A DNA stretch of 40,507 nucleotides. Origin: Ruminococcus sp. XPD3002. Its GTDB lineage: Bacteria; Bacillota; Clostridia; Oscillospirales; Ruminococcaceae. The stretch spans positions 1-40,507 of the forward strand of contig FPJT01000013.1 of NCBI GenBank assembly GCA_900119535.1. Reading direction: 5' to 3'. Of this stretch, positions 22,676 to 31,821 are shown piece after piece; within the stretch, counting starts at the first letter, position 1, and each line of letters starts with the position of its first letter. Below the pieces are notes generated by a model. The model was not told the DNA's origin. It saw nothing but the letters and a program-made list of their open reading frames with translations, and made no database searches. Both the position numbers and the translations under genes were made by a program.

Positions 22676-25600
22676 ATGCGTGCTCTTAAAAGAACTGCTT
22701 CAATGGTAAATGCACTTATGATAATGGCTAACGTATTATTCAGCGTTATGCCTGTAGCTGCACCTGTAACGGTGACTGCCCGTGCTGCTGAGGATATGAT
22801 GCAGACTGTAACAGCTGAGCTTTATACTGATGAGACGTATTCCGAGCCTCTCGTTTCCGATACAGAGATAACTCTTACAGGCGTTATGCCTGAGGAAGTA
22901 TCCGTTAAAGGATATCCCGTTTCATGCGAGATAGAAGATATGGAAACTATCGCCGCTTATGATATAACTGTATTTGACGGCGAAACTGTTTTCCAGCCTT
23001 CCGAAAAGGCTATAAATGTGACTTTTTCACTGCCTGAGCTTGTCGAGACCGATTCAGGGGATATTTCTGTTTTCCATATCGACGATGAAGGAAATCAGAC
23101 CGAGATAACAGATGTGATCGCTGACAGCGAAAAAGTTTCATTTGATGCAGAGAGCTTCTCTGTGTACACAATTGCCAAACACGAAGGCGAAGAGATCGAA
23201 GTACCGAGAGTAGAGTTCCACTTCCTGAGCGATCAGTGTACTGAACCCGACAGTGCGGACGGTTACTACACAGCGCCCGACTACGGCTATCCGAATAAGG
23301 CTATGCAGCAGTTACAGTCCTCACAGATACTTCTCGACGGCGAATCACTTCAGCTTATCAACGATCCGCCGAACCATGAGGACGGCATTAAGAAATCTTA
23401 TTTCTACGGCTGGTACGTTGTTGATGAAAACAGTGGACTTTCGGACGATGATACTGTTTATTACAAATGGACGGATGATCCTGTAAGAATGGTTTTTGAA
23501 GAGCCTGCATCTATCAGCTTCAATGCTGAAAAGAATCAGATATCATGCGTTCTCGGCGATTACGAGGAAGTACTTGATGTTGATGAGGACGGATGCGCAC
23601 ATGTTTACCTTGCACCTATCTACGCTGACTATTACTTCATCAATTTCCTGAATAATGAAGAAGCTAATATCTACAGCAACTCTTTATCTTTAATGAACAG
23701 CAAGCTTATCGCTTTTGGTGCGGACGGCAAGGCTGAGTCACGTATCGGCAATATAACTGCGCCTTCTCCCGATCCGAGACACAAGGTGTTTGTAGGCTGG
23801 AAGAGACATCTTGACAGCCCTGATGCTGACGAGGACGGCTTTGTATCGTATATTACTATCGATGCAAACGGCGAAGAAGTATGTTCTCCCGAAGGCAGAG
23901 ACGGTTATTATATCGACTGCTATCTTAATGAAGTTGACGAGAACAATCAGATAAACCTCTATCCTGTCTTTGCAGAAGCAAGATGGATAAACTTCCACCA
24001 TGATACAGGTTCGACCTATGTCGGATCAAAGTATATCCTTACAAGCGATGATTCACTCGGTACATCGTTTACCTCATTGCCTGTTACAAATATGGTCGGT
24101 TACGAGTTCCAGGGCTGGTTTACAGAACCCGAAGGCGGCGATCAGATAACTGACGGCGAAGGTAATTTTATAGACAGCTATAACAATGCAGCCGAGAAAT
24201 ACGAGATAACAAACGGCGAATTCAAGGCTTACAAACTGCCCGAAGGAACCGAAGATACTGATATTACCCTTTATCCGCACTGGCGTGTGAAGGATGATAC
24301 TGAGGTAACAGTAAATATCTGGAAGCAGAAGTCAACAGATGACGTTGATCTTCCTGACGCTGAAAAGGATTATGATTTTGACAGTTTCAGAAGCATTACT
24401 ACTCAGACAGGAAATGATCTTGACACAGTTATCGCTTCACTGACCGACTTATTTAACGAGCTGGATGGCAACGAAAAGTTTAAAGGCTTTCACTATAACA
24501 GCTACAAAAATGAAATGGTCAAGGTAGTTAAAAACGAAAACGCTACCACAAAAGAAGATGAATATATAATTGAAGCGATCCCTTCAGTTACCAGTGACGG
24601 CAAGACTATTGTAAATATCTATTATGACAGAGATGTTCATGAGCTGAAATTTACAGACACAAATTACACTAACTATCAAGAAACTACTGATGATTATAAT
24701 ACTACTAATACACAGTATGGATTTTGGAACAATAGCTATCAAAGAATTTATTATAGAAACGGAGCCTGGAGACAAAGCGATCGAAATAATGGAGCAATTT
24801 ATAATGGAACTCGTTATATACAAGATAACGTAGTTAAGACTATACGAGCTCTTTACGGGCATAATATATCAGATAATTTTCCGATAGTCGGAGATAATGG
24901 CGTAACTTATGAAAATGGCGAACGTTGGAATCCCACTAATTCATCATATTTTTCTCAAGTTCTTGTCAGATTGGAAAAAATGCCTGGTGAAGATATAGTA
25001 TTCCAAATGGATTCTGGCGGTAGTCGTCCGGAAAAAACAATGAATTACTATGTTGAAGCTCTTCCCGATGATCCTGACGGTGAGGAACATAACGGAGTAA
25101 AATATAAGTTATACTCTACAGTTGTTGCAAAGTATAACTTTGTTACTGAGAGCGAAGATTTCAGTGATCTCGAAGGCTATACACAGGATTATTCAGATCC
25201 TGCTTTTGTAAGCGGCAAAGCGCTTAATACAAAAAATCCTGAAACTATCAACATGTACTATACAAGAAATAAATGTGAGTTCACATACAATGTAAACTAT
25301 CCCACAACAGATCCTGATCTCAGCTTCAACGGAGTGCTTTATATTAATGATCCGTCAGGCGAAGGCACCAATATGGCTCATAACACAACCGAAGAAGTTT
25401 TATTTGAAAGTAATCTTTCTGGAATGGATGTGGATTATTCACCGCATAACCCTGATAATTACGAGTTTGCAGGCTGGTACGAGGATGAGGCTTGTTCAAA
25501 GAGATTCAATTTTGATTCTGCTATGCCTGCCGGAAATATTGTCGTCTTCGCAAAATGGGAACCTATCAAATTTCACGTAGATATCGATCCTAACGGCGGT

Positions 25601-28600
25601 ATCATAGACCATATCGATCATTCTGTCGATGACTACCGCACTAAAATATTCGGCGATAATATCCCCGAGGATTTCCCCGAGCCGATATTTCCTTTCGGCG
25701 GCCCCGGCGGTTATGATACAAGTCATTCTACATACTTCAGTAATACATATAATCAGGCTATAGAGCCGTACGATAAAATAGATCCTCCGCAGTATATCCC
25801 TGTAAGTGACGAATATGCTGCTGATCTTGATGAGAATGACGTATTCTACTATATGAATATGCAGTATGTTCCGTCTATCGATAAAGGCGGTATACCTGCT
25901 GATCTTAGAAACGCTCTTTACCTCACCGAGTCTGAACTCGATGCTTATTACAATAATTTCTACAGGCCTGTTCTTGAAGCTTATCAGCAGGCAGATCGCG
26001 CAAAATACGGTGATATCCCGATAGTTTCCTTCAACGTCTGGAAGGAGAACTACGTTTCACACGAAAAGTATACTCGTATCACCGATGTAACAAGCAACAA
26101 CTATGTACTCGAAGGCTGGTATGAGGTATTCGAGGACGGTTCACTTGCTGAAATGCCTTTTGATTTCAACACACTTGTTGAAAGAGAATACAAACTGAAA
26201 GCTGTATGGAAGCTTGAGGGCGGTTATACTGTCATCTACACACCTATGTATGTAGATAGCGATGATCAGCTCCTCAACGGCGATATCCCTGTATGGCAAG
26301 ATCCTTACCTTCTCCCCGGACGTAAGGACAGAAATTACGCTGACGGAGCAGATACAACTATCCTCAGACAGCCCGATAACATAACAGTTAACGGCGCTCC
26401 TACAAACGGCTATATATTCCGCGGCTGGCGTATTGTCGGCAACAGAGGTACATATGATGACCCCGACTATTATCCTCTGGAACCGGGAGTATACTATCAG
26501 CCCGGTGAAAAATTCATTATACGTTCAAAATATGCTGACAGCTATGATCAGATACACATGCAGGCTGTATACGAAAAGGTGGGAGAGTCTTACAGACGTC
26601 CCGATGCAGCCAAGCTCACTCTTGATTCAAACGGCGGACATCTTACCGAACTGAATCAGGATAATACACAGCTGTCAGGTGATATAAGCATCGACTGGAC
26701 TTCATGGTACGATTCTGATTCTATCGGAACCATTAATACTAAGCTTAAGGACTCTGATCCCGTTACAGAGTTCGACCAGCTGCTTTTCCATTCTTTCCAG
26801 TCCAATGCAGCAGTTCATCTTTACGAGTATGCTACAGGTCCCGAATACTATACAGGCGATGATAAGAATAAAAGCGGAAGCTACTTCGCACACGATGACG
26901 GCTATATGCTCATCGGTTTTGACGAAGCTAAGAATGAAGGCGATTATATCGCTACATATCCCGCTGACGGCATAATCTCGCTTCAGCGCAACGACGATAT
27001 GACGCTTTATGCTGTATGGGAACCTACAGTATATCTCAACTTTGAAAATAATACGGATAAAGAGATCACTTTTGCGCTTACTGCAAGCGAGACTCAGACT
27101 CTTTATATCGTAAATCAGGCTACGAGTCTTTACGACAGAGTAAAGGTCGATGACCTGAGCCGCATAACTATACCTGCAAACGAGACACTGCGTCTTGCTA
27201 TCCCTTACGGTGCTGATAATGATATAACTATAAACGGTGTAAATCAGCTCGGAACAGGTAATAAACTCAAGATCGACAGTTATTTGCCTCCTGAGGATAA
27301 TGAAGGTGAATACACTCATCATCTGGGACCTGATTATACAGACAACGGTCAGCCCTTCAGCTTCGGTGAAAAGCTGGTAGAGGATCCTGCGGGCGTAAAG
27401 ATCGTGTTTGAGTCGGTACCAAGTGAATACGTGCTCATACTCGATGATCCCGAAGATACGGGTAGAAATACAGGTACGCACGAGTTCGATTTTACCGAAG
27501 ACGATCTCAGTAAATCTTTTGATCTCAGTGAAACAAGATCAAGTACAGGCTATATCTTCAAAGGCTGGTCGGAGACCGAGGGTTCTTCAACAGCTGAATA
27601 TCCTGTTACTGATTCGGGACAGACTATATATCTGAATGAGCTCTTCAGATATGCAGAGACTGATCCCGAAACATCTGCAAAGATAAAAACTCTCTATGCT
27701 GTGTGGGAGATATATAAGGAATCCAGAATTTTCCACGTTTACAAGGAAGCTCTGCTTCCGTGTGATCCCGATAAGGATTTTGAATTTACAGTGGCTCTTT
27801 ATGCTCCATATACGTATAAATACGGCAATTTCAACAGAACCGGAAACGGTACAGTACAGGCATCGGAAACATTCAGACTGAAAAACGGTGAATATCTCGA
27901 AATTGAGAATGATATCGAATATAATAACAATCCGCATATACAGCTGAATGTGCAGAGATATGATGCAAACGGTGAACCTGTGGGCGAGCCTGTGATAATC
28001 ACAGGGCAGCTCAGTACAACAAATCAGATCACTCTTTCAAATGATTACAGAGTAACTGTAACAGAAACAGAATACGGAAACTTCGATACAGAAACCAGGA
28101 TCCTCGCAGACACCCGGGATGAAGGATATTCGGCAGCTGTAAACGGTGACCGTGTGCTTTACTGGAGCAATCCTAATACGGGAGGAACTGCTCTTTATAC
28201 AAACACAAGAAAAACTGCTGATGTCGATGTGGTAAAGGAGCTTATCGATCCCGAAAGCACAGAGGCAGGCAGAGAGTTCCGATTCAGGGCAGAGCTTGTT
28301 GATACAGGTTCAGATAAGGATTATAAGATGGACTTATCTGAAAATGACCGCGAGTTCGTTCTGCAAAACGGGGATACACATACATTGAAAGATCTTCCTG
28401 TCAACGCACGGCTCAGGATAACCGAGATCGATTCATACGATCACGATGTTTATACCGTTTCATCAAAGGGATCGGCGGATCTCAGCAGCGAAGCGCGTGT
28501 ATTTGAGTTCGTGATACCCGAAGACGGAGACACTGTTACTTATACGAATGAACTGAGAAAGACGAAAATAGCTGTTTACAGCTATGACGAATATAATCAG

Positions 28601-29017
28601 CCTTTTATGGATGCATCATATCTGGTATCAGGAAATAACGGGGAATTTTATCCTGATCTGGAGACAGGTGAGTTCTATAGCAAGGATCCGATGTATCTTG
28701 GTTCATTTACAGTAACACAGAAGTGGTGTGCAGATGATTATGAGCATATCACAGAGCCTATGAATATTTCGATCGTAGGTACAGACAGTTCCGAAAACAA
28801 CGGAATGGCAGTCGAAACTGATGCTTCAAACATCAGAGCAGTTTATGACAGCAGCACCGATACATGGAATATCTATATCATCAATCATGAGAAGCAGATA
28901 GCTCCTACAGGTGTTGGAAATACTCCTACAGCAGCATTAGCGCTTACTGCTGTACTCTCACTTATGTTCTGTTCGGCTTTTGTATATATCAACAGCCGCA
29001 GAAAGGAGGTGGATTGA
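22676..29017 (+). CDS. Giant sortase-anchored adhesin with InlB-type repeats
   Basis: A 2113-residue exported surface protein. A signal peptide (LMIMANVLFSVMPVAAP region) is followed by a domain ending in SFSVYTIAKHEGE, common at the start of clostridial pilus adhesins. Most of the chain is repeated beta-grasp modules of the Listeria-Bacteroides (InlB B) type, marked by phrases such as YEFQGWFTEP, YEFAGWYEDEACSKRF, YIFRGWRIVG and YIFKGWSET. Residues 1680-1990 look like Cna-B or DUF7601 stalk domains (DVDVVKELIDPE; FRFRAELVDTGSD). The end is IAPTGVGNTP, a hydrophobic helix and INSRRKEVD, a sorting signal with PTGV in place of LPXTG. I use ATG 22676; AAAGGAG is too close to ATG 22667. It is likely the fibre tip. 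Confidence 0.88.
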   Translation: MRALKRTASMVNALMIMANVLFSVMPVAAPVTVTARAAEDMMQTVTAELYTDETYSEPLVSDTEITLTGVMPEEVSVKGYPVSCEIEDMETIAAYDITVFDGETVFQPSEKAINVTFSLPELVETDSGDISVFHIDDEGNQTEITDVIADSEKVSFDAESFSVYTIAKHEGEEIEVPRVEFHFLSDQCTEPDSADGYYTAPDYGYPNKAMQQLQSSQILLDGESLQLINDPPNHEDGIKKSYFYGWYVVDENSGLSDDDTVYYKWTDDPVRMVFEEPASISFNAEKNQISCVLGDYEEVLDVDEDGCAHVYLAPIYADYYFINFLNNEEANIYSNSLSLMNSKLIAFGADGKAESRIGNITAPSPDPRHKVFVGWKRHLDSPDADEDGFVSYITIDANGEEVCSPEGRDGYYIDCYLNEVDENNQINLYPVFAEARWINFHHDTGSTYVGSKYILTSDDSLGTSFTSLPVTNMVGYEFQGWFTEPEGGDQITDGEGNFIDSYNNAAEKYEITNGEFKAYKLPEGTEDTDITLYPHWRVKDDTEVTVNIWKQKSTDDVDLPDAEKDYDFDSFRSITTQTGNDLDTVIASLTDLFNELDGNEKFKGFHYNSYKNEMVKVVKNENATTKEDEYIIEAIPSVTSDGKTIVNIYYDRDVHELKFTDTNYTNYQETTDDYNTTNTQYGFWNNSYQRIYYRNGAWRQSDRNNGAIYNGTRYIQDNVVKTIRALYGHNISDNFPIVGDNGVTYENGERWNPTNSSYFSQVLVRLEKMPGEDIVFQMDSGGSRPEKTMNYYVEALPDDPDGEEHNGVKYKLYSTVVAKYNFVTESEDFSDLEGYTQDYSDPAFVSGKALNTKNPETINMYYTRNKCEFTYNVNYPTTDPDLSFNGVLYINDPSGEGTNMAHNTTEEVLFESNLSGMDVDYSPHNPDNYEFAGWYEDEACSKRFNFDSAMPAGNIVVFAKWEPIKFHVDIDPNGGIIDHIDHSVDDYRTKIFGDNIPEDFPEPIFPFGGPGGYDTSHSTYFSNTYNQAIEPYDKIDPPQYIPVSDEYAADLDENDVFYYMNMQYVPSIDKGGIPADLRNALYLTESELDAYYNNFYRPVLEAYQQADRAKYGDIPIVSFNVWKENYVSHEKYTRITDVTSNNYVLEGWYEVFEDGSLAEMPFDFNTLVEREYKLKAVWKLEGGYTVIYTPMYVDSDDQLLNGDIPVWQDPYLLPGRKDRNYADGADTTILRQPDNITVNGAPTNGYIFRGWRIVGNRGTYDDPDYYPLEPGVYYQPGEKFIIRSKYADSYDQIHMQAVYEKVGESYRRPDAAKLTLDSNGGHLTELNQDNTQLSGDISIDWTSWYDSDSIGTINTKLKDSDPVTEFDQLLFHSFQSNAAVHLYEYATGPEYYTGDDKNKSGSYFAHDDGYMLIGFDEAKNEGDYIATYPADGIISLQRNDDMTLYAVWEPTVYLNFENNTDKEITFALTASETQTLYIVNQATSLYDRVKVDDLSRITIPANETLRLAIPYGADNDITINGVNQLGTGNKLKIDSYLPPEDNEGEYTHHLGPDYTDNGQPFSFGEKLVEDPAGVKIVFESVPSEYVLILDDPEDTGRNTGTHEFDFTEDDLSKSFDLSETRSSTGYIFKGWSETEGSSTAEYPVTDSGQTIYLNELFRYAETDPETSAKIKTLYAVWEIYKESRIFHVYKEALLPCDPDKDFEFTVALYAPYTYKYGNFNRTGNGTVQASETFRLKNGEYLEIENDIEYNNNPHIQLNVQRYDANGEPVGEPVIITGQLSTTNQITLSNDYRVTVTETEYGNFDTETRILADTRDEGYSAAVNGDRVLYWSNPNTGGTALYTNTRKTADVDVVKELIDPESTEAGREFRFRAELVDTGSDKDYKMDLSENDREFVLQNGDTHTLKDLPVNARLRITEIDSYDHDVYTVSSKGSADLSSEARVFEFVIPEDGDTVTYTNELRKTKIAVYSYDEYNQPFMDASYLVSGNNGEFYPDLETGEFYSKDPMYLGSFTVTQKWCADDYEHITEPMNISIVGTDSSENNGMAVETDASNIRAVYDSSTDTWNIYIINHEKQIAPTGVGNTPTAALALTAVLSLMFCSAFVYINSRRKEVD

Positions 29018-29018
29018 T

Positions 29019-29093
29019 ATGACGCAGCGTATATCCACCTTCTGCAAATATAAGAATCAAAAGCGTAAAAGGAGACGTGATAGATCTCCATGA
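29019..29093 (+). CDS. Micro-ORF of 24 codons, strongly basic
   Basis: ATG at 29019, two bases after the adhesin stop, has an ideal ribosome site, AAAGGAGGT (29002-29010), 8 bp upstream. It encodes MTQRISTFCKYKNQKRKRRR plus four residues: half are Lys or Arg. It ends 60 bp before the pilin start. Its role is unknown; it may be a leader peptide that sets pilin translation, or the ribosome site may serve mainly to keep ribosomes flowing to the pilin gene. Confidence 0.4.
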   Translation: MTQRISTFCKYKNQKRKRRRDRSP

Positions 29094-29152
29094 ACGCTGA
29101 ATACCTTATCCGAAAACCAAAAAAATGTATTTAATCGAAAGGAATGAATTTT

Positions 29153-30439
29153 ATGAAAAAAACCAGATTATTCTCAATGTTATCAGTGCTTGCAGTTTCT
29201 GCAACAATGCTGACCGCAAACTTAACTGCAAATGCAGCTAATATGTCCAGTGCCGAGAACGGCGTACTTGTTACAAGCGATACATCCCTTACATTCACAA
29301 AGGATATTGTCGTTCACAATGAAGAAAATGTTGCTTCCATATATGGTCCTACGATAACTTACAATTATTCGATAGCTCCCTACGAAGTAACAAATGCTGA
29401 TACGATAACAGATTCTGAGGGAAAGACCGTTAAGGCTAAGACAGGCATTACAGGCGGTGTTTCACTTACAGACAGCACAGCTGTATTTACTTCAACTGAG
29501 CCGATCAACCTTGAAAACGGCAAGAAAGTTATCAGCGATAATCTTGTAGTAGCTGTTGATCTTACCAAATTCGAGGCAGCCGGTGTTTATCGTTACAAGA
29601 TAACAGAAACTCCCGAAGCAGGAGGACTTGCAGCAGCAGATATTATAAGAGATACAGATAACTACTCTGCTGACAGATACCTTGATGTTTATATCAAGAA
29701 CGGTGACAGCGGACTTGAAGTTTCAGCTTTCGTCATGTTCCATAAGGGCGAGTCTGAAACAATGACAATAGACGGACAGGATAATAATACAACACTTAAG
29801 AAAACAACAGGTTATGACAGCGGTGATAATAACGGATCAGGATCTTCAGATTCAGATGACGGAAATATGGCTGATAAGTACTACACTTACAACTATACAG
29901 TAAAGAAGAATATCACAGGTACTCTTGCTGATAAGAAGCATGAATTCCCATTCACTGTAAAGACAACAGCTTCCGGTAAAGCAGGTCAGAAATTCTTTGT
30001 TAAGAAGAATGATGCAGATGTACCACTCGGAACCATAGGAATTGACGTTAAGCCCGGTCTTGCAGACGGTGATACACTTAAGCTCATAGGACTTCCTGCA
30101 AGTGCAACTGTAGCTGTAAGCGAAACAAACGATACTATCGATTCGTATAAGGGTAGTGCTGTAAAGCCTGCTATCACTGCTACATTACTTGACGGAGACA
30201 ACAAGACGATCGGATTTGATGCTACAGCACTTACAAACTACACATCATCTTTAAAGACTGAGCCTACAAAGAATGCAGACATAACAGGAACAGAATTCAC
30301 TAACGCACTTGAAGAAATGTCACCTACAGGCGTTATCCTTACTTATATCCCTTATGCTATCATGCTCGGCGCTGCACTCCTCTTCATTGCTATGTTCATA
30401 AGAAACAAGAAGAAGGACGAGTATGAGAATACTATCTGA
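29153..30439 (+). CDS. FctA-like major pilin with PTGV sorting signal
   Basis: A 428-residue exported pilin. A signal peptide (KKTRLFSMLSVLAVSATMLT, cut after ANAA) leads to an FctA-type isopeptide pilin domain (about residues 40-195, with VAVDLTKFEAAGVYRYKITE, the classic strand order of streptococcal backbone pilins), an Asp/Ser/Gly-rich linker, and a second domain of DUF7601 type (about 235-385). It ends with EMSPTGVILTYIPYAIML, a membrane helix and RNKKKDEYENTI: a sorting signal like that of the adhesin. Such pilins are linked covalently by sortase into a shaft. ATG 29153 is preferred over 29144 because of spacing to GAAAGG. The gene is the penultimate one of the locus. Confidence 0.88.
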   Translation: MKKTRLFSMLSVLAVSATMLTANLTANAANMSSAENGVLVTSDTSLTFTKDIVVHNEENVASIYGPTITYNYSIAPYEVTNADTITDSEGKTVKAKTGITGGVSLTDSTAVFTSTEPINLENGKKVISDNLVVAVDLTKFEAAGVYRYKITETPEAGGLAAADIIRDTDNYSADRYLDVYIKNGDSGLEVSAFVMFHKGESETMTIDGQDNNTTLKKTTGYDSGDNNGSGSSDSDDGNMADKYYTYNYTVKKNITGTLADKKHEFPFTVKTTASGKAGQKFFVKKNDADVPLGTIGIDVKPGLADGDTLKLIGLPASATVAVSETNDTIDSYKGSAVKPAITATLLDGDNKTIGFDATALTNYTSSLKTEPTKNADITGTEFTNALEEMSPTGVILTYIPYAIMLGAALLFIAMFIRNKKKDEYENTI

Positions 30440-30486
30440 TGATGTAATATGCTGATTATTGATCTATTGAAAGGACGGTGTGAGGT

Positions 30487-30711
30487 GTGTCACGTTTTGA
30501 TCCGAGAAAACTCTATATAGTACAGATGCTGTATACCTCATCGAGCCCCGAAGCACCTGTATCTGCTCAGAAGATCGCAGATTATCTGGTAGAAAAGAAT
30601 ATCCGCTGCGACGAAGAAACTGTTCTTTACGAAACCGAGCTTCTTCAGTCTTCGGGTGTTCCGATACTGTGTGCGGAAAATAACAGTAAAAGCTTTTATA
30701 TCAAGAAATAA
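30487..30711 (+). CDS. Small winged-helix protein (WYL-regulator N-terminus-like)
   Basis: A 74-residue protein starting at GTG. RKLYIVQMLYTSSSPEAPVS and AQKIADYLVEKNIRCDEETV match the winged-helix that opens many WYL-type regulators (KLYLLK...LT..EI...L.....I...RKTVYRDI). There is no ligand domain; the protein ends with the wing (SFYIKK). It could be a stand-alone DNA-binding protein or the remnant of a longer regulator. It follows the pilin by 47 bp and shares its terminator, so it is probably part of the locus and may feed back on it. Confidence 0.65.
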   Translation: MSRFDPRKLYIVQMLYTSSSPEAPVSAQKIADYLVEKNIRCDEETVLYETELLQSSGVPILCAENNSKSFYIKK

Positions 30712-30742
30712 TGTCCATATGTATAAATGCGGACTGAATGAT

Positions 30743-30770
30743 AAAAACCACCTGTAAAAAGGTGGTTTTT
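30743..30770. terminator. Bidirectional terminator between pilus locus and methyltransferase
   Basis: AAAAACCACC (30743-30752) pairs perfectly with GGTGGTTTTT (30761-30770). A and T tracts on the two sides make it usable from both directions. Confidence 0.88.
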
Positions 30771-30834
30771 GTCGTTATATCACTCTGCTCTTGCAAAGGA
30801 TGCAGAAAAAATCCTTTACCAACTGTTCAATTGT

Positions 30835-31473
30835 TCATTTTCTTACAACGCAGTGCAGACGGCAGAAGCCGCGCTTTTCAAATATTTCCATGTGAAGCCC
30901 TGCATTGCGGCACAGTTTTTTAATGTCCTCTCTGCCGTATATCCTTACGTCTCCTTTGCCGATAAGGTGAGCAAGAGGCATCTCGATAGTGTTGCAGAAC
31001 CAGCGGACTGCTGCGGAATTCATGGTCATATCGCGAAGAACCAGTCTTCCGTTCGGGCGCAGTACACGGCTTACGCTGTTGAAGAAATCCTGCGGATTGG
31101 GATAGTGGTGGAAGCTCTCGCAGCAAATGACCACATCGAAGGAATTATCCTCAAAGGGAAGCTTTTCGCAGTCTCCCACAACAAGCTCAACATTTTTCAT
31201 GTTCTTCCTTTTGGCTACCTCAATCATTTTCGGGGTAAGGTCGATACCTGTGTAATGCTTTTCGGGGTATTTTTTATGCAGAAGCGTCAGCATGGGACCT
31301 GTACCGCAGCCGCAGTCCAGAAGGTCGGTAAAGGGTTCTTTTTCGAGTTCTGCAAGAACATCGGGATAGTCCTTTTTGCACATGTTGTAAACGCCTGCAT
31401 TGTCCGATTCGTATATTTCGGCAGCCTTTGTGAACTCCTTTACGGACAGTTCTTTGTATTCTTTTGGTGTCAT
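30835..31473 (-). CDS. Class I SAM-dependent methyltransferase
   Basis: A 212-residue cytoplasmic methyltransferase of the Methyltransf_11/25 type. Motif I is LLDCGCGTGPMLTLL near residue 50, the acidic SAM-ribose residue is in YTGIDLTPKM, motif III is VGDCEKLPFEDNSFDVV, followed by CCESFHHYPNP and RVLRPNGRLVLRD. The C-terminal 50 residues contain several Cys. It resembles the UbiE-like small-molecule methyltransferases; the acceptor is unknown. GGAGATG precedes the start. Its promoter at 31530-31577 carries the shared GTTAG-N6-CTAAC operator, linking it to the membrane genes at 9252 and 31822. Confidence 0.88.
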   Translation of the reverse strand: MTPKEYKELSVKEFTKAAEIYESDNAGVYNMCKKDYPDVLAELEKEPFTDLLDCGCGTGPMLTLLHKKYPEKHYTGIDLTPKMIEVAKRKNMKNVELVVGDCEKLPFEDNSFDVVICCESFHHYPNPQDFFNSVSRVLRPNGRLVLRDMTMNSAAVRWFCNTIEMPLAHLIGKGDVRIYGREDIKKLCRNAGLHMEIFEKRGFCRLHCVVRK

Positions 31474-31529
31474 AATATCATCTCCATTAAAATCTTATCA
31501 AAGCAAGAAACCGCAGATAGCTATTCATC

Positions 31530-31577
31530 GTTAGTTCTTACTAACGATATTATACCACATATCTTTCGTTTTTGCAA
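31530..31577 (-). promoter_or_regulatory. Promoter with GTTAG-N6-CTAAC operator, copy 2
   Basis: On the minus strand TTGCAA (31577-31572), 17 bp, TATAAT (31554-31549), then after three bases GTTAGTAAGAACTAAC (31545-31530). With its flanks (ATC/GAT) the palindrome has perfect 8-bp arms. It drives the methyltransferase. Confidence 0.82.
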
Positions 31578-31610
31578 TATGTTTTGTGTGTATTTTCTAC
31601 GGTAAGGATA

Positions 31611-31769
31611 TTGATTAAGTTTGACACTTTTGACCTTCTACTCCTGCAAAAATGGCTTCTCAACGAGTCCGATGCGGAGCTGACGAATCTGAAGTCCGCA
31701 GATATCTGCGAGGACGGCAGACTTGATGTATTTGATATGTGTGCAATGAGGAAAATGCTTCCGTATTGA
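31611..31769 (+). pseudogene. Orphan dockerin fragment
   Basis: The frame reading to the TGA at 31767-31769 contains FDTFDLLLLQKWLLNESDAE, then LKSADICEDGRLDVFDMCAMRKML. This is the end of a Ruminococcus-type dockerin: the first helix (LLLQKWLL) and the second calcium loop with its helix (EDGRLDVFDMC). The first loop, any catalytic domain and a signal peptide are missing, and the upstream start codons lie inside the minus-strand promoter. I read it as a relic of a longer dockerin gene lost by deletion. Confidence 0.7.
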
Positions 31770-31821
31770 GACTCTCAGCCTGCGGAATTCTCCAAAGGCT
31801 TTTAATTATGTATCTGAGCCG

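Noticed and set aside
30769..31605. A 278-codon plus-strand frame opposite the methyltransferase
   Set aside because: It is the antisense shadow of a clear SAM-dependent methyltransferase gene on the minus strand.
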